From Gammaproteobacteria bacterium (lineage in GTDB: Bacteria; Pseudomonadota; Gammaproteobacteria; Steroidobacterales; JABDKV01), in contig JABDJB010000012.1 in NCBI GenBank assembly GCA_013003425.1, forward strand, positions 56,482-120,481: a stretch of 64,000 nt of DNA. The letters run 5' to 3'. The position numbers were made by a program, and so were the translations under genes. Every line of letters starts with the position of its first letter. Position 1 is the first letter of the stretch. Positions 17,641-25,509 of the stretch are shown here, in pieces. The notes under the pieces were generated by a model. The model made no database searches and was not told the DNA's origin. It saw only the letters and a list, made by a program, of their open reading frames with translations.

Positions 17641-17684
17641 GAAAAGCCAGGCAGCTGGCGGTGTAGCCGGCCGGCTGCCTGGCT
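17641..17684 (-). terminator. intrinsic terminator downstream of the small exported protein gene
   Basis: An 11-base perfect stem, AGCCAGGCAGC (17645-17655) with GCTGCCTGGCT (17674-17684), has an 18-base loop. Read on the minus strand it is followed by TTTTC. It sits 33 bases past the stop of the 17718-18098 gene. Confidence 0.6.
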
Positions 17685-17717
17685 GCGTCTGAACGATTCC
17701 GACAGCTTGCTTACACT

Positions 17718-18098
17718 TTATTTTCGCGACTTCAGCTGTTTAACGATTTCTTTTTCCATCTTTGCTCGCCCGGCTATTGATTGCAGCGGAATCACTTTCC
17801 ACGAGAAAACGCCCCATGCCGGCAGGTCACGCAACATGCGGTCGACTTCGTCGTGACTGCCGGCTTCAACAATCAGGTAAAACGTGCGTGAACCTGCGGG
17901 CAAGCCGCCGGTGATGATTCTTTTTTCCGCCTGCATTGCGGCGAACGTCGGCAGGATGCCGTTTTCCAGAACCATCAATACTTCTTTGGGATCAGTGAAA
18001 CCCGGCCCTTCGCTGGTCTTTACAAGAAACAGGTCAGCCGAGGCTGCTCCACACCACAAAATGCCTGTCAGCAGTGAGGTTGCAATCGATAGTTTCAT
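17718..18098 (-). CDS. small exported protein, YCII/dimeric alpha-beta barrel-like
   Basis: A 126-residue protein with a signal peptide (MKLSIATSLLTGILWCGAASA) and a mature part of about 105 residues that reads like a ferredoxin-like alpha/beta domain (FLVKTSEGPG, RIITGGLPAGSRTFYLIVEA, VDRMLRDLPAWGVFSWKVIPL). The pattern recalls YCII or muconolactone-isomerase-like small enzymes, but no active-site residue can be named. The ATG at 18098 has a strong GGAGGG site; a longer frame upstream lacks one. It stands alone and is closed by the terminator at 17641-17684. Confidence 0.7.
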   Translation of the reverse strand: MKLSIATSLLTGILWCGAASADLFLVKTSEGPGFTDPKEVLMVLENGILPTFAAMQAEKRIITGGLPAGSRTFYLIVEAGSHDEVDRMLRDLPAWGVFSWKVIPLQSIAGRAKMEKEIVKQLKSRK

Positions 18099-18200
18099 GG
18101 TTATTCCCTCCGGGAAAGCGCAAATGAGTGTTGTCTGAGCGTAGCTCAAGCCCCGGCGCCTCGCCACGCAGCGCAAGTGGCGCGTGCTACATTTACTTAA

Positions 18201-18602
18201 GTGCCCAATGGTCGAGGTGGTGCGTTGCAACTAAACCAGGTCACGCTGCCGACTGTCGATCTGCCACGGGCTGTCGATTTCTATAGCCGGCTGGGGCTTA
18301 AGCAGATCGTGGCGACGGAGCACTACGCCCGATTCGAATTGCCCGATGGTGATGCAACCCTGTCCCTGCACGTGGTTGAAAAGAGCGAGCCTTCGCAGGC
18401 AATAATCTATTTCGAGTGTGAACAACTGGACCAACGTGTAAAGGAGCTGATTGTCGCTGGAATAGAGTTTGATACCCCACCGCAGGACCAGCGCTGGTTG
18501 TGGCGGGAGGCCCGCCTGCGCGACCCTGACGGTAACCGTCTTTGCCTTTACCATGCGGGCAAGAATCGCAGGCATCCACCGTGGCGTATCGGCAGTGACT
18601 GA
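18201..18602 (+). CDS. VOC family (glyoxalase-like) protein
   Basis: A 133-residue single-domain vicinal-oxygen-chelate protein. Visible are the first strand LNQVTLPTVDLPRAVDFYSRLGL, the middle EHYARFELPDGDATLSLHVV, and the C-terminal LRDPDGNRLCLYHAG, which carries the usual late Glu/Tyr region. VOC proteins bind metals and act as lyases, dioxygenases or resistance proteins; the substrate here is unknown. The GTG at 18201 is used, and a TTG at 18225 behind GAGGTGG would give the more usual short N-terminus (MQLNQV). The gene overlaps the following dehydratase by 8 bases. Confidence 0.85.
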   Translation: MPNGRGGALQLNQVTLPTVDLPRAVDFYSRLGLKQIVATEHYARFELPDGDATLSLHVVEKSEPSQAIIYFECEQLDQRVKELIVAGIEFDTPPQDQRWLWREARLRDPDGNRLCLYHAGKNRRHPPWRIGSD

Positions 18603-19572
18603 GCAACACATAGACGTTGAAGCCTTCTGCATAGAGATAGAAGCCGCTGCCGGACGGCTGGCGGATATGGCCAGGCTAACGCCGGTCATCACTTCACGCA
18701 CGCTCGATGAATTGACCGGTGCCGAAATCTTCCTGAAATGTGAAAACTTCCAGCGCGTTGGTGCATTCAAGTTTCGCGGTGCCTGCAACGCGCTGTGCAA
18801 GCTTGACGATGCACAACGCCGCCGCGGCGTCGTGACCTATTCATCCGGTAATCATGCCCAGGCGCTGGCTTGTGCCGGCGGTCTGCTCGGCTCGCCGGTC
18901 ACAGTGGTCATGCCAGTCAATGCACCGGCGGTAAAACGTGAGGCGACTGCTGGTTATGGCGCAGAAATAATCGCGTACGATCCCAACAGGGAGTCACGCG
19001 AGAAGATTGGGCGCAAACTTGCCAGCGAGCGCGGGCTCACACTGATACCACCTTATGACCATCCCGACGTGATTGCGGGGCAGGGCACCACGGCGCTTGA
19101 GTTGCTGCAGCAGGTACCGGTGCTGGATTCCATCCTGGTACCAACCGGCGGTGGCGGGTTGCTCAGCGGCACTGCGCTGATCACGTCGGCACGGGCACCG
19201 ACGTGCAAGGTGATTGGTGTCGAACCTGAAGTAGCCGACGATGCCACGCGCTCGTTCCGTACCGGGCAACTGCAAACCGTTCATAACCCGCCCACCATTG
19301 CCGACGGTGTGCGTACGCCCTGCCTGGGTGAATGGACATTCCCGATCGTGCGCGACTACGTTGCTGACATGGTGACAGTAAGCGAAACCGCAATCCGCGA
19401 GGCGGTCCGCTTCCTGTTCCAGCGGACAAAACTTGTGGTCGAGCCGTCCGGTGCGCTGGGTGTTGCCGCCCTGCTTTCGGGCGCGTGCGACGGCGGCGGC
19501 CGGATTGGTGTAATCCTCAGCGGCGGCAATGTCGATGAAAGGGTTTTTGCCGATCTACTCGCGGGCAGCTGA
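18595..19572 (+). CDS. threonine/serine dehydratase family PLP enzyme
   Basis: A 325-residue fold-type II PLP enzyme. The Schiff-base lysine is in AFKFRGACN, the substrate loop in SSGNHAQALA, and the phosphate-binding Gly loop in VPTGGGGLLSG. SGGN near the C-terminus completes the family signature. It lacks the ACT regulatory domain of biosynthetic IlvA, so it resembles catabolic threonine/serine dehydratase or serine racemase. The reaction would be L-Thr to 2-oxobutanoate or Ser to pyruvate plus ammonia. The GTG at 18595 gives a standard N-terminus; an ATG at 18553 is the alternative. It overlaps the VOC gene and, at its 3' end, the convergent regulator gene. Confidence 0.88.
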   Translation: MTEQHIDVEAFCIEIEAAAGRLADMARLTPVITSRTLDELTGAEIFLKCENFQRVGAFKFRGACNALCKLDDAQRRRGVVTYSSGNHAQALACAGGLLGSPVTVVMPVNAPAVKREATAGYGAEIIAYDPNRESREKIGRKLASERGLTLIPPYDHPDVIAGQGTTALELLQQVPVLDSILVPTGGGGLLSGTALITSARAPTCKVIGVEPEVADDATRSFRTGQLQTVHNPPTIADGVRTPCLGEWTFPIVRDYVADMVTVSETAIREAVRFLFQRTKLVVEPSGALGVAALLSGACDGGGRIGVILSGGNVDERVFADLLAGS

Positions 19573-20169
19573 CTGCTGCCCCAGGTGCTGATAGCCGAGA
19601 ATCGTGGCCGGCAGTAACGTGTCGGTATCGCTGCGGCTGGCCAGACGCAACAGGCCGGCCCAGGCGCCGGGCTGGCTGCAAAAGCGGGTGTGCAGCAGGC
19701 CGGGGTAGTCGTGGGCAATCACACGAAGCCTGCTGATCGGCAGCGTGCTGATGATCCGCAGTACGTCCAGCGGCGCGCCAAAACTTAGCCGGGCGAAAAA
19801 GCGATTTACGTCGGCCAGGTGCCGCAGGTACATCAGTGCCGACAGAGTAAACAGGCCGATCTCGTGATTGTCGGTGTGGCCGGATATCCTCAGCTCGTCG
19901 CCTGCACCGCCAGCCCTTAGTTGCCGCCAGCACTGCACGTTGCAAAGCTTGAGGTCGAACAGCGCAAAGGCACAATCCGCCAGGCGCCGCTTCGCAGCAT
20001 CGCTGAGACCGGCCAGGGCAGATTGCTGGTCGGCCGGCAACAACGCATGGCCGTTCACGCGGCTGGTAGCCAGGTCGAGAAATCCGGCGTTCAGGCTGGC
20101 CAGCTCCGCCAGGATATGCCGGCCCAGTTCCGGCTCGATGACATCGCCAGTCAGATCGACGCTTCCCAT
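19555..20169 (-). CDS. FlhD-like regulator candidate with C-terminal extension
   Basis: A 204-residue protein. Its first 80 residues align by eye with FlhD: ILAELASLNAGFLDLATSR resembles the FlhD helix around DINLSYLLLAQR, and ALAGLSDAAKRRLADCAFALFDLKL resembles the TLAALTLPQMVKLAET region. Residues 95-204 are an extra helical part (NHEIGLFTLSALMYLRHLA) absent from FlhD, which has about 116 residues. The gene is divergent from an FlhC-like gene, which supports the call. FlhD partners FlhC as an activator, classically of flagellar genes; no flagellar gene is in this window. The ATG at 20169 has GGAGGG. Similarity is weak, so the call is an inference. Confidence 0.5.
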   Translation of the reverse strand: MGSVDLTGDVIEPELGRHILAELASLNAGFLDLATSRVNGHALLPADQQSALAGLSDAAKRRLADCAFALFDLKLCNVQCWRQLRAGGAGDELRISGHTDNHEIGLFTLSALMYLRHLADVNRFFARLSFGAPLDVLRIISTLPISRLRVIAHDYPGLLHTRFCSQPGAWAGLLRLASRSDTDTLLPATILGYQHLGQQSAARE

Positions 20170-20196
20170 AAAATACCCTCCGCAGCTGTCAATTTT

Positions 20197-20215
20197 GTGC
20201 CAGTCACACTGGCAC
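20197..20215. promoter_or_regulatory. perfect palindrome upstream of the FlhD-like gene
   Basis: GTGCCAGT and ACTGGCAC flank CAC, giving a perfect 19-base dyad. It lies 28 bases upstream of the FlhD-like start codon, and a further TGTGCCA half-site occurs at about 20229. A transcription-factor operator is the simplest reading. Confidence 0.55.
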
Positions 20216-20347
20216 GATTTTTGTGCATTGTGCCATTGACCCTCTTAGCGCACACGCTCGATAACTCTATGAACCAAAGAGTTTTTTATACTAATTAGCG
20301 CAACAGGGGTGATAAAACATCCCCAAATACAGCGTCTGCAGCCGGTC

Positions 20348-20362
20348 AATTTGGAACAAATT
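20348..20362. promoter_or_regulatory. palindromic box 1 upstream of the FlhC-like gene
   Basis: AATTTG-GAA-CAAATT is a perfect dyad with six-base arms. The core TTTGGAACAAAT recurs 41 bases downstream, close to four helical turns, so both would face the same side of the DNA. It lies about 100 bases before the FlhC-like start. Confidence 0.55.
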
Positions 20363-20388
20363 TTCGCCTGAACCTAGCATATCTGAGC

Positions 20389-20404
20389 ATTTTGGAACAA
20401 ATGT
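20389..20404. promoter_or_regulatory. palindromic box 2 upstream of the FlhC-like gene
   Basis: CATTTTGGAACAAATG repeats the 12-base core of box 1 and is itself a dyad (CATTT/AAATG). It is about 60 bases before the FlhC-like start, a position suited to repression or activation of that gene. Confidence 0.55.
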
Positions 20405-20462
20405 AATCGGGACAGCATGGAGGCGCGGGAGTATCACTGGTCACCCAGGAGGAGGGAACAGG

Positions 20463-21044
20463 ATGAGAATCAGCGACAGCCGCTATGCCCGCGAACGCAA
20501 TCAATTCGAACTGGCCATGCGCATGATCGCCTACGAGGCGCGTACCTGCACGATACGAACCTGCACCGGGCTGTCTGACGACCGCATACGAAAAATCTAT
20601 ACCACTTACTTCAAAGCCGAACCAAAAATCAAAGTGCGCCGGCAACGCGGCAAGCCGCCCACCCGTATTTCGGTGTATGTAAAAAGCCGGCTCCACCAGG
20701 CTGAAGCGACAACGCTGGGGCTGCTGTACGCCGATGCCGGCCTGATCCTGGTGCGTCCGGACCGCCGCGCCGAACTGTTGCTGCCACAAGGCACCGTAGA
20801 ATACGGCCAGCGTTTCTGCCTGGCCTACGACATGTACTGCCTGCTACACCCTGGACGCAGGATCTGTTTCGAGCGTGCATGGTTCCTGATCGAAGCGCTG
20901 GCGCGGGGCGACGAGCTGCAGTTCACCCGCTGTGAGTTGTGCCAGAACATCTATATTCACGACTCGCTGTCTCTCAGGCAGAGCCTGTGCCCGGGCTGCA
21001 GCAGCCGGACGTCGAAGAAATCCGGCCGGCAGAAAACGGCGTAG
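20463..21044 (+). CDS. FlhC-like transcriptional regulator
   Basis: A 193-residue protein matching FlhC in length and layout. The N-terminal helical part (NQFELAMRMIAYEARTCTIRTCTGLSDDRIRKIY is spread over residues 13-47) parallels the FlhC start in which an HTH-like LSRGRLIKLYKEL occurs. The C-terminus carries a four-cysteine zinc site: Cys157, Cys160, Cys176 and Cys179, as in FlhC's CxxC...CxxC. FlhC and FlhD form a heterohexameric DNA-binding activator. Here the presumed FlhD partner is transcribed divergently, not cotranscribed. The ATG at 20463 follows AGGAGGGAACAGG. Targets are unknown and may not be flagellar. Confidence 0.75.
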   Translation: MRISDSRYARERNQFELAMRMIAYEARTCTIRTCTGLSDDRIRKIYTTYFKAEPKIKVRRQRGKPPTRISVYVKSRLHQAEATTLGLLYADAGLILVRPDRRAELLLPQGTVEYGQRFCLAYDMYCLLHPGRRICFERAWFLIEALARGDELQFTRCELCQNIYIHDSLSLRQSLCPGCSSRTSKKSGRQKTA

Positions 21045-21211
21045 CACCAAAGACTTAAAAAACCGGGCTTCGCTATCAGCACGGCGTCCTTGCTGCCACG
21101 GCGGCTGCCGTGATAAACAGGCCCTTCAGAGGGTAACGAGGCGCTGTTAGCGGCAGGGCCGGCAGGATTCTATCCGGCCCACGGGGATGCCGCGCAAGTC
21201 GCAATACAGCT

Positions 21212-23059
21212 TTGCAAGCAATCACACCTGACGCGCACGCAATCTTTGCGTTGCTCCTCACCGTGGGTGCGCTGTTCCTGTTTACCCGGGACCGCATACC
21301 ACTGGAAAGCTCCTGCCTGTTCGTGCTGGTAGTGCTGGTGCTCGTATTCCAGATCTTTCCGTACGAGCGCAACGGCGTTCCCGTCGCGGTCACCGATTTT
21401 TTTGCCGGCTTTGGTCACGAGGCACTGGTAACGATTGCGGCGCTGATGGTCGTGGGTCGCGGGCTGGAAACAACCGGCGCACTGCGACCGGTGGCGCTGT
21501 TCATGTCAAAGGGCTGGAAAACCCGGCCGGTTTTTTCCTTCCTGGCCACACTGGTCGTCGCCGCAGCGCTCAGCGCCTTTCTCAACAACACCCCGATTGT
21601 CGTGATGCTGCTGCCAATACTGGTCAGCGTCGCGATTCGCAATGCCACGGCCCCGTCGGAAATACTCATGCCGATGGGCCTGGCCACGCTGGTCGGCGGC
21701 ATGGCCACCACCATCGGCACCTCGACCAATCTGCTCGTAGTCGGTATTGCAGCAGACCTCGGGCTGCCGCGGATGGGAATGTTCTACTTTACGCTGCCGG
21801 TGCTGCTGGCCGGTTCTGTGGGCATCCTGTTCCTGTGGCTGATAGCGCCGCGCCTGCTGCCGGAGCGTCGCGCGCCCATGGGCGATACCTCGCCGCGTAT
21901 TTTTAACGCCGTGCTGTACATCAATGAAGACAGCTTCGCCAACGGTAAAACGCTCTCTGAAGTGCTAGGCCGCACTGAAAACCGCATGGCGGTGTCGCGC
22001 ATCCAGCGTGGCGAGGGTCTGTTTGTTGCCAAGCTGCCGTCGGTAACGATTCAGCCAGGCGACCGGCTCTATATCAACGATACCCCGGAGATGCTGAAGG
22101 AATTCGAGCAGCTGCTGGGGGCGACGCTGCACCAGCCCAGCGGCGAGAAGCTGAGCATCGATCCGGAACACCTGCCAACCGAGCAGGACCAGCAACTCGC
22201 CGAGGTGGTTGTGACGCGTGGCTCGCTGCTGCATCACCGGACGCTTAAATCAACCCGTTTCACTACCCGTTTCCGGCTGGTGCCGCTGGCCATTCACCGG
22301 GCGCGCACTCATGTTGTCGACACCGGTCGCGGTATTGACGAAATCCGGCTGCGTGCCGGCGACGTGCTGCTGGTGCAGGGCTCGCCGGACCATATTAACG
22401 GCCTCAAGCGCGGCGGCCAGATGCTGGTGCTCGACGGCACCACCAACCTGCCGCACACGAAACGTGCCAATACCGCGCTGGGAATAATTGCGTTTGTCGT
22501 GATATCGGCCGCAACCGGGTTGCTGCCCATTTCGGTCAGCGCGTTAACCGGCGTGGCGCTGATGATCCTGACGCGCTGCATCGACTGGCGCAACGCGGCC
22601 GGCGCGCTGAGTACGCCGGTCATATTGATCATTGTTGCCAGTCTCGGGCTGGGCATAGCGCTAATGCGCACCGGCGGCGCGGAATTTGTCGCCCACCTGT
22701 TCGTGGCGATGACGTGGGGGCTGCCGGTGCCGGTTGTGCTCAGTGGCTTGATGCTGCTGGTCGCGGTGCTGACAAACGTGGTGTCAAACAACGCGGCTGC
22801 GGTGATCGGCACGCCCATTGCTGTAAGCGTGGCAACAGAGATCGGTGCCTCGCCCGAGGCTTTCGTGCTGGCAGTTCTGTTTGGTGCCAACATGAGCTTT
22901 GCCACGCCGATGGGTTACCAGACAAACCTGCTGGTTTTCAGCGCCGGCGGCTACAAATTCTCCGATTTCCTGCGCGTCGGCATCCCGCTGACAATTATCA
23001 TGTGGCTGGCCTTCTCACTGCTCATGCCGTTCCTGTACGAGCTGACGCCCGCTCAATAA
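21212..23059 (+). CDS. SLC13-family permease with TrkA-C (RCK-C) domains
   Basis: A 615-residue membrane transporter. Ten or more helices are split by two soluble TrkA-C-like domains at about residues 230-310 and 320-400 (LSEVLGRTENRMAVSRIQRGE, VQPGDRLYIND-like, IDEIRLRAGDVLLVQGSP). The membrane half contains NNTPIVVMLLPI and GTSTNLLV, and the second half VSNNAAAVIGTP and NMSFATPMGYQTN, the paired Asn-containing substrate signatures of divalent-anion/sodium symporters. Sulfate or dicarboxylates are likely substrates. The only in-frame start is TTG at 21212, without a good ribosome site. The 3' end overlaps the convergent propeller gene by 7 bases. Confidence 0.9.
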   Translation: MQAITPDAHAIFALLLTVGALFLFTRDRIPLESSCLFVLVVLVLVFQIFPYERNGVPVAVTDFFAGFGHEALVTIAALMVVGRGLETTGALRPVALFMSKGWKTRPVFSFLATLVVAAALSAFLNNTPIVVMLLPILVSVAIRNATAPSEILMPMGLATLVGGMATTIGTSTNLLVVGIAADLGLPRMGMFYFTLPVLLAGSVGILFLWLIAPRLLPERRAPMGDTSPRIFNAVLYINEDSFANGKTLSEVLGRTENRMAVSRIQRGEGLFVAKLPSVTIQPGDRLYINDTPEMLKEFEQLLGATLHQPSGEKLSIDPEHLPTEQDQQLAEVVVTRGSLLHHRTLKSTRFTTRFRLVPLAIHRARTHVVDTGRGIDEIRLRAGDVLLVQGSPDHINGLKRGGQMLVLDGTTNLPHTKRANTALGIIAFVVISAATGLLPISVSALTGVALMILTRCIDWRNAAGALSTPVILIIVASLGLGIALMRTGGAEFVAHLFVAMTWGLPVPVVLSGLMLLVAVLTNVVSNNAAAVIGTPIAVSVATEIGASPEAFVLAVLFGANMSFATPMGYQTNLLVFSAGGYKFSDFLRVGIPLTIIMWLAFSLLMPFLYELTPAQ

Positions 23060-25128
23060 CCCGGCGCAAGAACAATACTTCGCAGCACGCTTGCCGGGTC
23101 ATCGGCCGGCGTCACTTTCAGGCCGGCATCTGAAACAGTGTGGATGTAGCTGTCCGTGCCGTCGGTCATGATGATCGAGCGCAGCGGATTGGCAGAAAAC
23201 CACAGGCCGGGGTAGTCGCAATTTTCCGGCGCATCCGGGCAATACGCCTGGCTGACCAGGTCGTTGTGATTGATGCGGCCGATTTCGCTAATGCCACCGA
23301 CGACATCGATAGCGAAATAGACAAAGCCGTTAAAGCTGCTCTGCCAGTCAAACTCATAGAATGAGTAGGGCAGCGACAGCAACCCGCGTGGCGCATAGAA
23401 GTTGAAAGCCCGATAGTCATAGGCCGCCGGGCTCCAGCCCGCCCACGGCAGGTCGCTCTGTTCCAGTATCCAGGTATGAGCGAGCCGCGGCGCCGCCAGG
23501 TCAGCCACGTCGAAAATCCGCAGCGCCAGCGGCCCCACGTTGCCGTCGGCGTCCGCATCGCGGCCAATTGTAAGGAGGTGAGATTCTCCGACTGGCTGCA
23601 TGTAGGTGGAAAAACCCGGCAACTCCAGCTCACCGGCCAGACGCGGGTTCAGCGGGTCCGCCAGGTCGAAGCTAAACAGCGGGTCGATCTGCCGGAAGGT
23701 GACGACATAGCCGCGCTCGCCGAGGAAACGCACGGCAAATATGTCCTCATCGGCTTCGAAGTTCTCTACCGCACCGGCCACGACGAGGTTACCCGCGTCG
23801 TCATCACGCAACACGAACAGGTGGTTGGTCAGCGCGAAGTCTTCCGTCGCGTCATCAAAAACCGTTTCGTTCGTGGCCACGCGCAGGAAGCCGTCGTGTT
23901 CGCTGAAGTGAAGATTGTTATAGGCCTGGCCGGCAACGACGCCAGCCGCGCGAAACTGCGGTGCGCCTACACCGATGGAATATTTGTAAACGGCCGTTTC
24001 GTCGGCCTGCAGCGGGTCCCACCACCAGCCGCGGCTGCTCTGCGCCAGGTAGGCATCGCCTTCACTGGCATAAACCGTGCTGACATTATTTACCAGCGCA
24101 GCACTGTTCACGTTGCCGCCGTCGCTATCGAAACTGGATATCATCGAAAAGGCCGGTTCGATATCGATTTCCGGTGCGGCAAGGTCAGCGCAATCGAGCG
24201 GGGCGGCATTGCCGTCCAAACCGGTGGCGTGCGGCAGGTACGCAGCGCTTTGTGCCGCAATTGACGCGGAAATCCGCTGCCGCAGCGCCGCGGTTGCTGC
24301 GGTGAGTTCGTCTTCGTCGTCGGCCTCCTGCGCGGCATGCCATTGCCGGATCAACTCCCAGCCATTATCTGCGTAGAACACACCGGGCAGGAACAGTGCG
24401 GTGTGGGTAAACAGGTGTACCCGGCTGCCGTTGCGGCGTGACGCCAGCGGGTAGCCATCAAACTGCAGCGTGCCGGCGATTACCGGCGCCGCCGGGTCGC
24501 TTATATCGACAATCCAGACGTTGCTTACCGGCTTGCCCGGTTCGGGCAGGCCCAGGTAGTCCTGGCCGACGATTACCAGCCGCTCCGCAGTTTCATCCAG
24601 CAGCATCTCCTGCGGGTACCCCGGCCCGTCCAGCTGCAGCTCGGCGATGATGTTGGCCTGCTCCGGCGGGAACCCGTCGACCACCACCAGCCGTCCGGCG
24701 TTCAGCACATACACGTTGCCAAACGAATCAGCCTCGACCAGGTCACCTTCATCGACGCCGGGTTCCTGGGTGTTGGTCTGCGATACATCACCGGGGGATG
24801 CGCTGGCATCGGCGGCCGGGGCCGGTGTTTCAAACGCCACGACGTCGATCGGGCACCAGCCGAACGGGCACGGCTGGTCCTGGGTGACCGAGGTAAAAAA
24901 AGCATCAGTGAGGTATGCGATGTAAGCGTCGCAGTCCGCAAAAAACTGCGGCACCACTGCCCGCCGGTCGACCCGCTTGCTGTTTGGTACCGGCTCACCG
25001 CCGGTGGGTGGCGGATCATTGGGCGAATCATTGGGCAGATCGGCCGGACTGTCACCTGAGGAGTTGCCGGAACCGCAGCCCGCGAGCAGCAGCACCAGCG
25101 CCAGGCTCGTCAGTATTGATCGGGTCAT
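23053..25128 (-). CDS. secreted beta-propeller domain lipoprotein
   Basis: A 691-residue predicted lipoprotein; the lipobox is LLAGC in TRSILTSLALVLLLAGCGS. After a low-complexity linker the protein matches the bacterial beta-propeller domain family distantly related to WD-40: NTQEPGVDEGDLVEADSFG, YVLNAGRLVVVDG, VGQDYLGLPEPGKPVSNVW, VWIVDISDPAAPVIAGTLQFDG, RFLGERGYVVTFRQIDPLFSFDLADP. The family is extracellular and of unknown function, often calcium-associated. The ATG at 25128 has GAGG at seven bases spacing; a GTG 15 bases upstream is the alternative. Confidence 0.9.
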   Translation of the reverse strand: MTRSILTSLALVLLLAGCGSGNSSGDSPADLPNDSPNDPPPTGGEPVPNSKRVDRRAVVPQFFADCDAYIAYLTDAFFTSVTQDQPCPFGWCPIDVVAFETPAPAADASASPGDVSQTNTQEPGVDEGDLVEADSFGNVYVLNAGRLVVVDGFPPEQANIIAELQLDGPGYPQEMLLDETAERLVIVGQDYLGLPEPGKPVSNVWIVDISDPAAPVIAGTLQFDGYPLASRRNGSRVHLFTHTALFLPGVFYADNGWELIRQWHAAQEADDEDELTAATAALRQRISASIAAQSAAYLPHATGLDGNAAPLDCADLAAPEIDIEPAFSMISSFDSDGGNVNSAALVNNVSTVYASEGDAYLAQSSRGWWWDPLQADETAVYKYSIGVGAPQFRAAGVVAGQAYNNLHFSEHDGFLRVATNETVFDDATEDFALTNHLFVLRDDDAGNLVVAGAVENFEADEDIFAVRFLGERGYVVTFRQIDPLFSFDLADPLNPRLAGELELPGFSTYMQPVGESHLLTIGRDADADGNVGPLALRIFDVADLAAPRLAHTWILEQSDLPWAGWSPAAYDYRAFNFYAPRGLLSLPYSFYEFDWQSSFNGFVYFAIDVVGGISEIGRINHNDLVSQAYCPDAPENCDYPGLWFSANPLRSIIMTDGTDSYIHTVSDAGLKVTPADDPASVLRSIVLAPGY

Positions 25129-25308
25129 TTCATCCTCATACACCCCGGCGGGGTGCGCGGGGTCCGCTGTCTATAGCCCATTTTCGCAAATTAGCGCTGC
25201 GGCTGCCGTGCGCTGGTCGTGGCTGCAGACAGGGACGACAAACCCTGCTTTTTTGGCTGCCCGGGTTGTTTTTCCACCAGTGGAGCGAGTTCTGTCAAAT
25301 CAATCCGG

Positions 25309-25337
25309 TTGACCCGCGCCGGCCGTGCGGTTAACAA
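25309..25337 (+). promoter_or_regulatory. possible trp operon promoter
   Basis: TTGACC at 25309-25314 and TAACAA at 25332-25337 are 17 bases apart, which would start the transcript near 25344, just before the leader peptide. The GTTAAC core in the -10 area also resembles a TrpR half-site centre. The -10 match is modest. An unassigned small hairpin followed by six T lies upstream at 25230-25254. Confidence 0.35.
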
Positions 25338-25344
25338 TCGGGGC

Positions 25345-25425
25345 GTGAAGTTTGTGTCGCGAAAGTTATCCCTTGCCACCAGCTGGCGCTGGCGCCAGCA
25401 ACCTGGGATGGCTGTACCTGTCTGA
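25345..25425 (+). CDS. trpL: trp leader peptide with tandem Trp codons
   Basis: A 26-codon frame starting at GTG 25345 (an internal GTG at 25354 is the alternative) reads MKFVSRKLSLATSWRWRQQP and ends GMAVPV. Trp codons at 25384-25386 and 25390-25392 are separated by one Arg codon. The frame stops at 25425, between the two pairing segments of the attenuator, as a leader peptide must. No strong ribosome site is seen. Stalling at the WRW codons under Trp limitation would free the downstream antiterminator. Confidence 0.7.
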   Translation: MKFVSRKLSLATSWRWRQQPGMAVPV

Positions 25426-25491
25426 CGGGTCAACACGTACTTCGCAAAACGTTGACAGCCCATCCCCGCCAACCGGGGATGGGCTTTTTTT
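25382..25491 (+). promoter_or_regulatory. trp operon attenuator (1:2, 2:3 and 3:4 pairings)
   Basis: Segment 1, GCTGGC at 25382-25387 over the Trp codons, can pair with GCCAGC at 25394-25399. Segment 2, GGGATGGCTGT at 25405-25415, can pair with ACAGCCCATCCC at 25455-25466 with one bulged base, forming an antiterminator. Segment 3, AGCCCATCCCC, instead pairs perfectly with segment 4 to make the terminator. Leader, alternative pairings and terminator all precede trpE by 18 bases. This is the ribosome-mediated design known from enteric trp operons. Confidence 0.85.
25457..25491 (+). terminator. trp attenuator terminator
   Basis: AGCCCATCCCC (25457-25467), a 7-base loop GCCAACC, GGGGATGGGCT (25475-25485), then seven T. 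It is an 11-base perfect stem and the strongest intrinsic terminator in the window. Confidence 0.92.
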
Positions 25492-25509
25492 ATCGTACCG
25501 GCAGATTCT

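Noticed and set aside
25230..25254. CAGGG/CCCTG hairpin followed by T-run as a gene terminator
   Set aside because: The stem is only five bases and no plus-strand gene ends nearby; probably chance or part of the trp upstream region.
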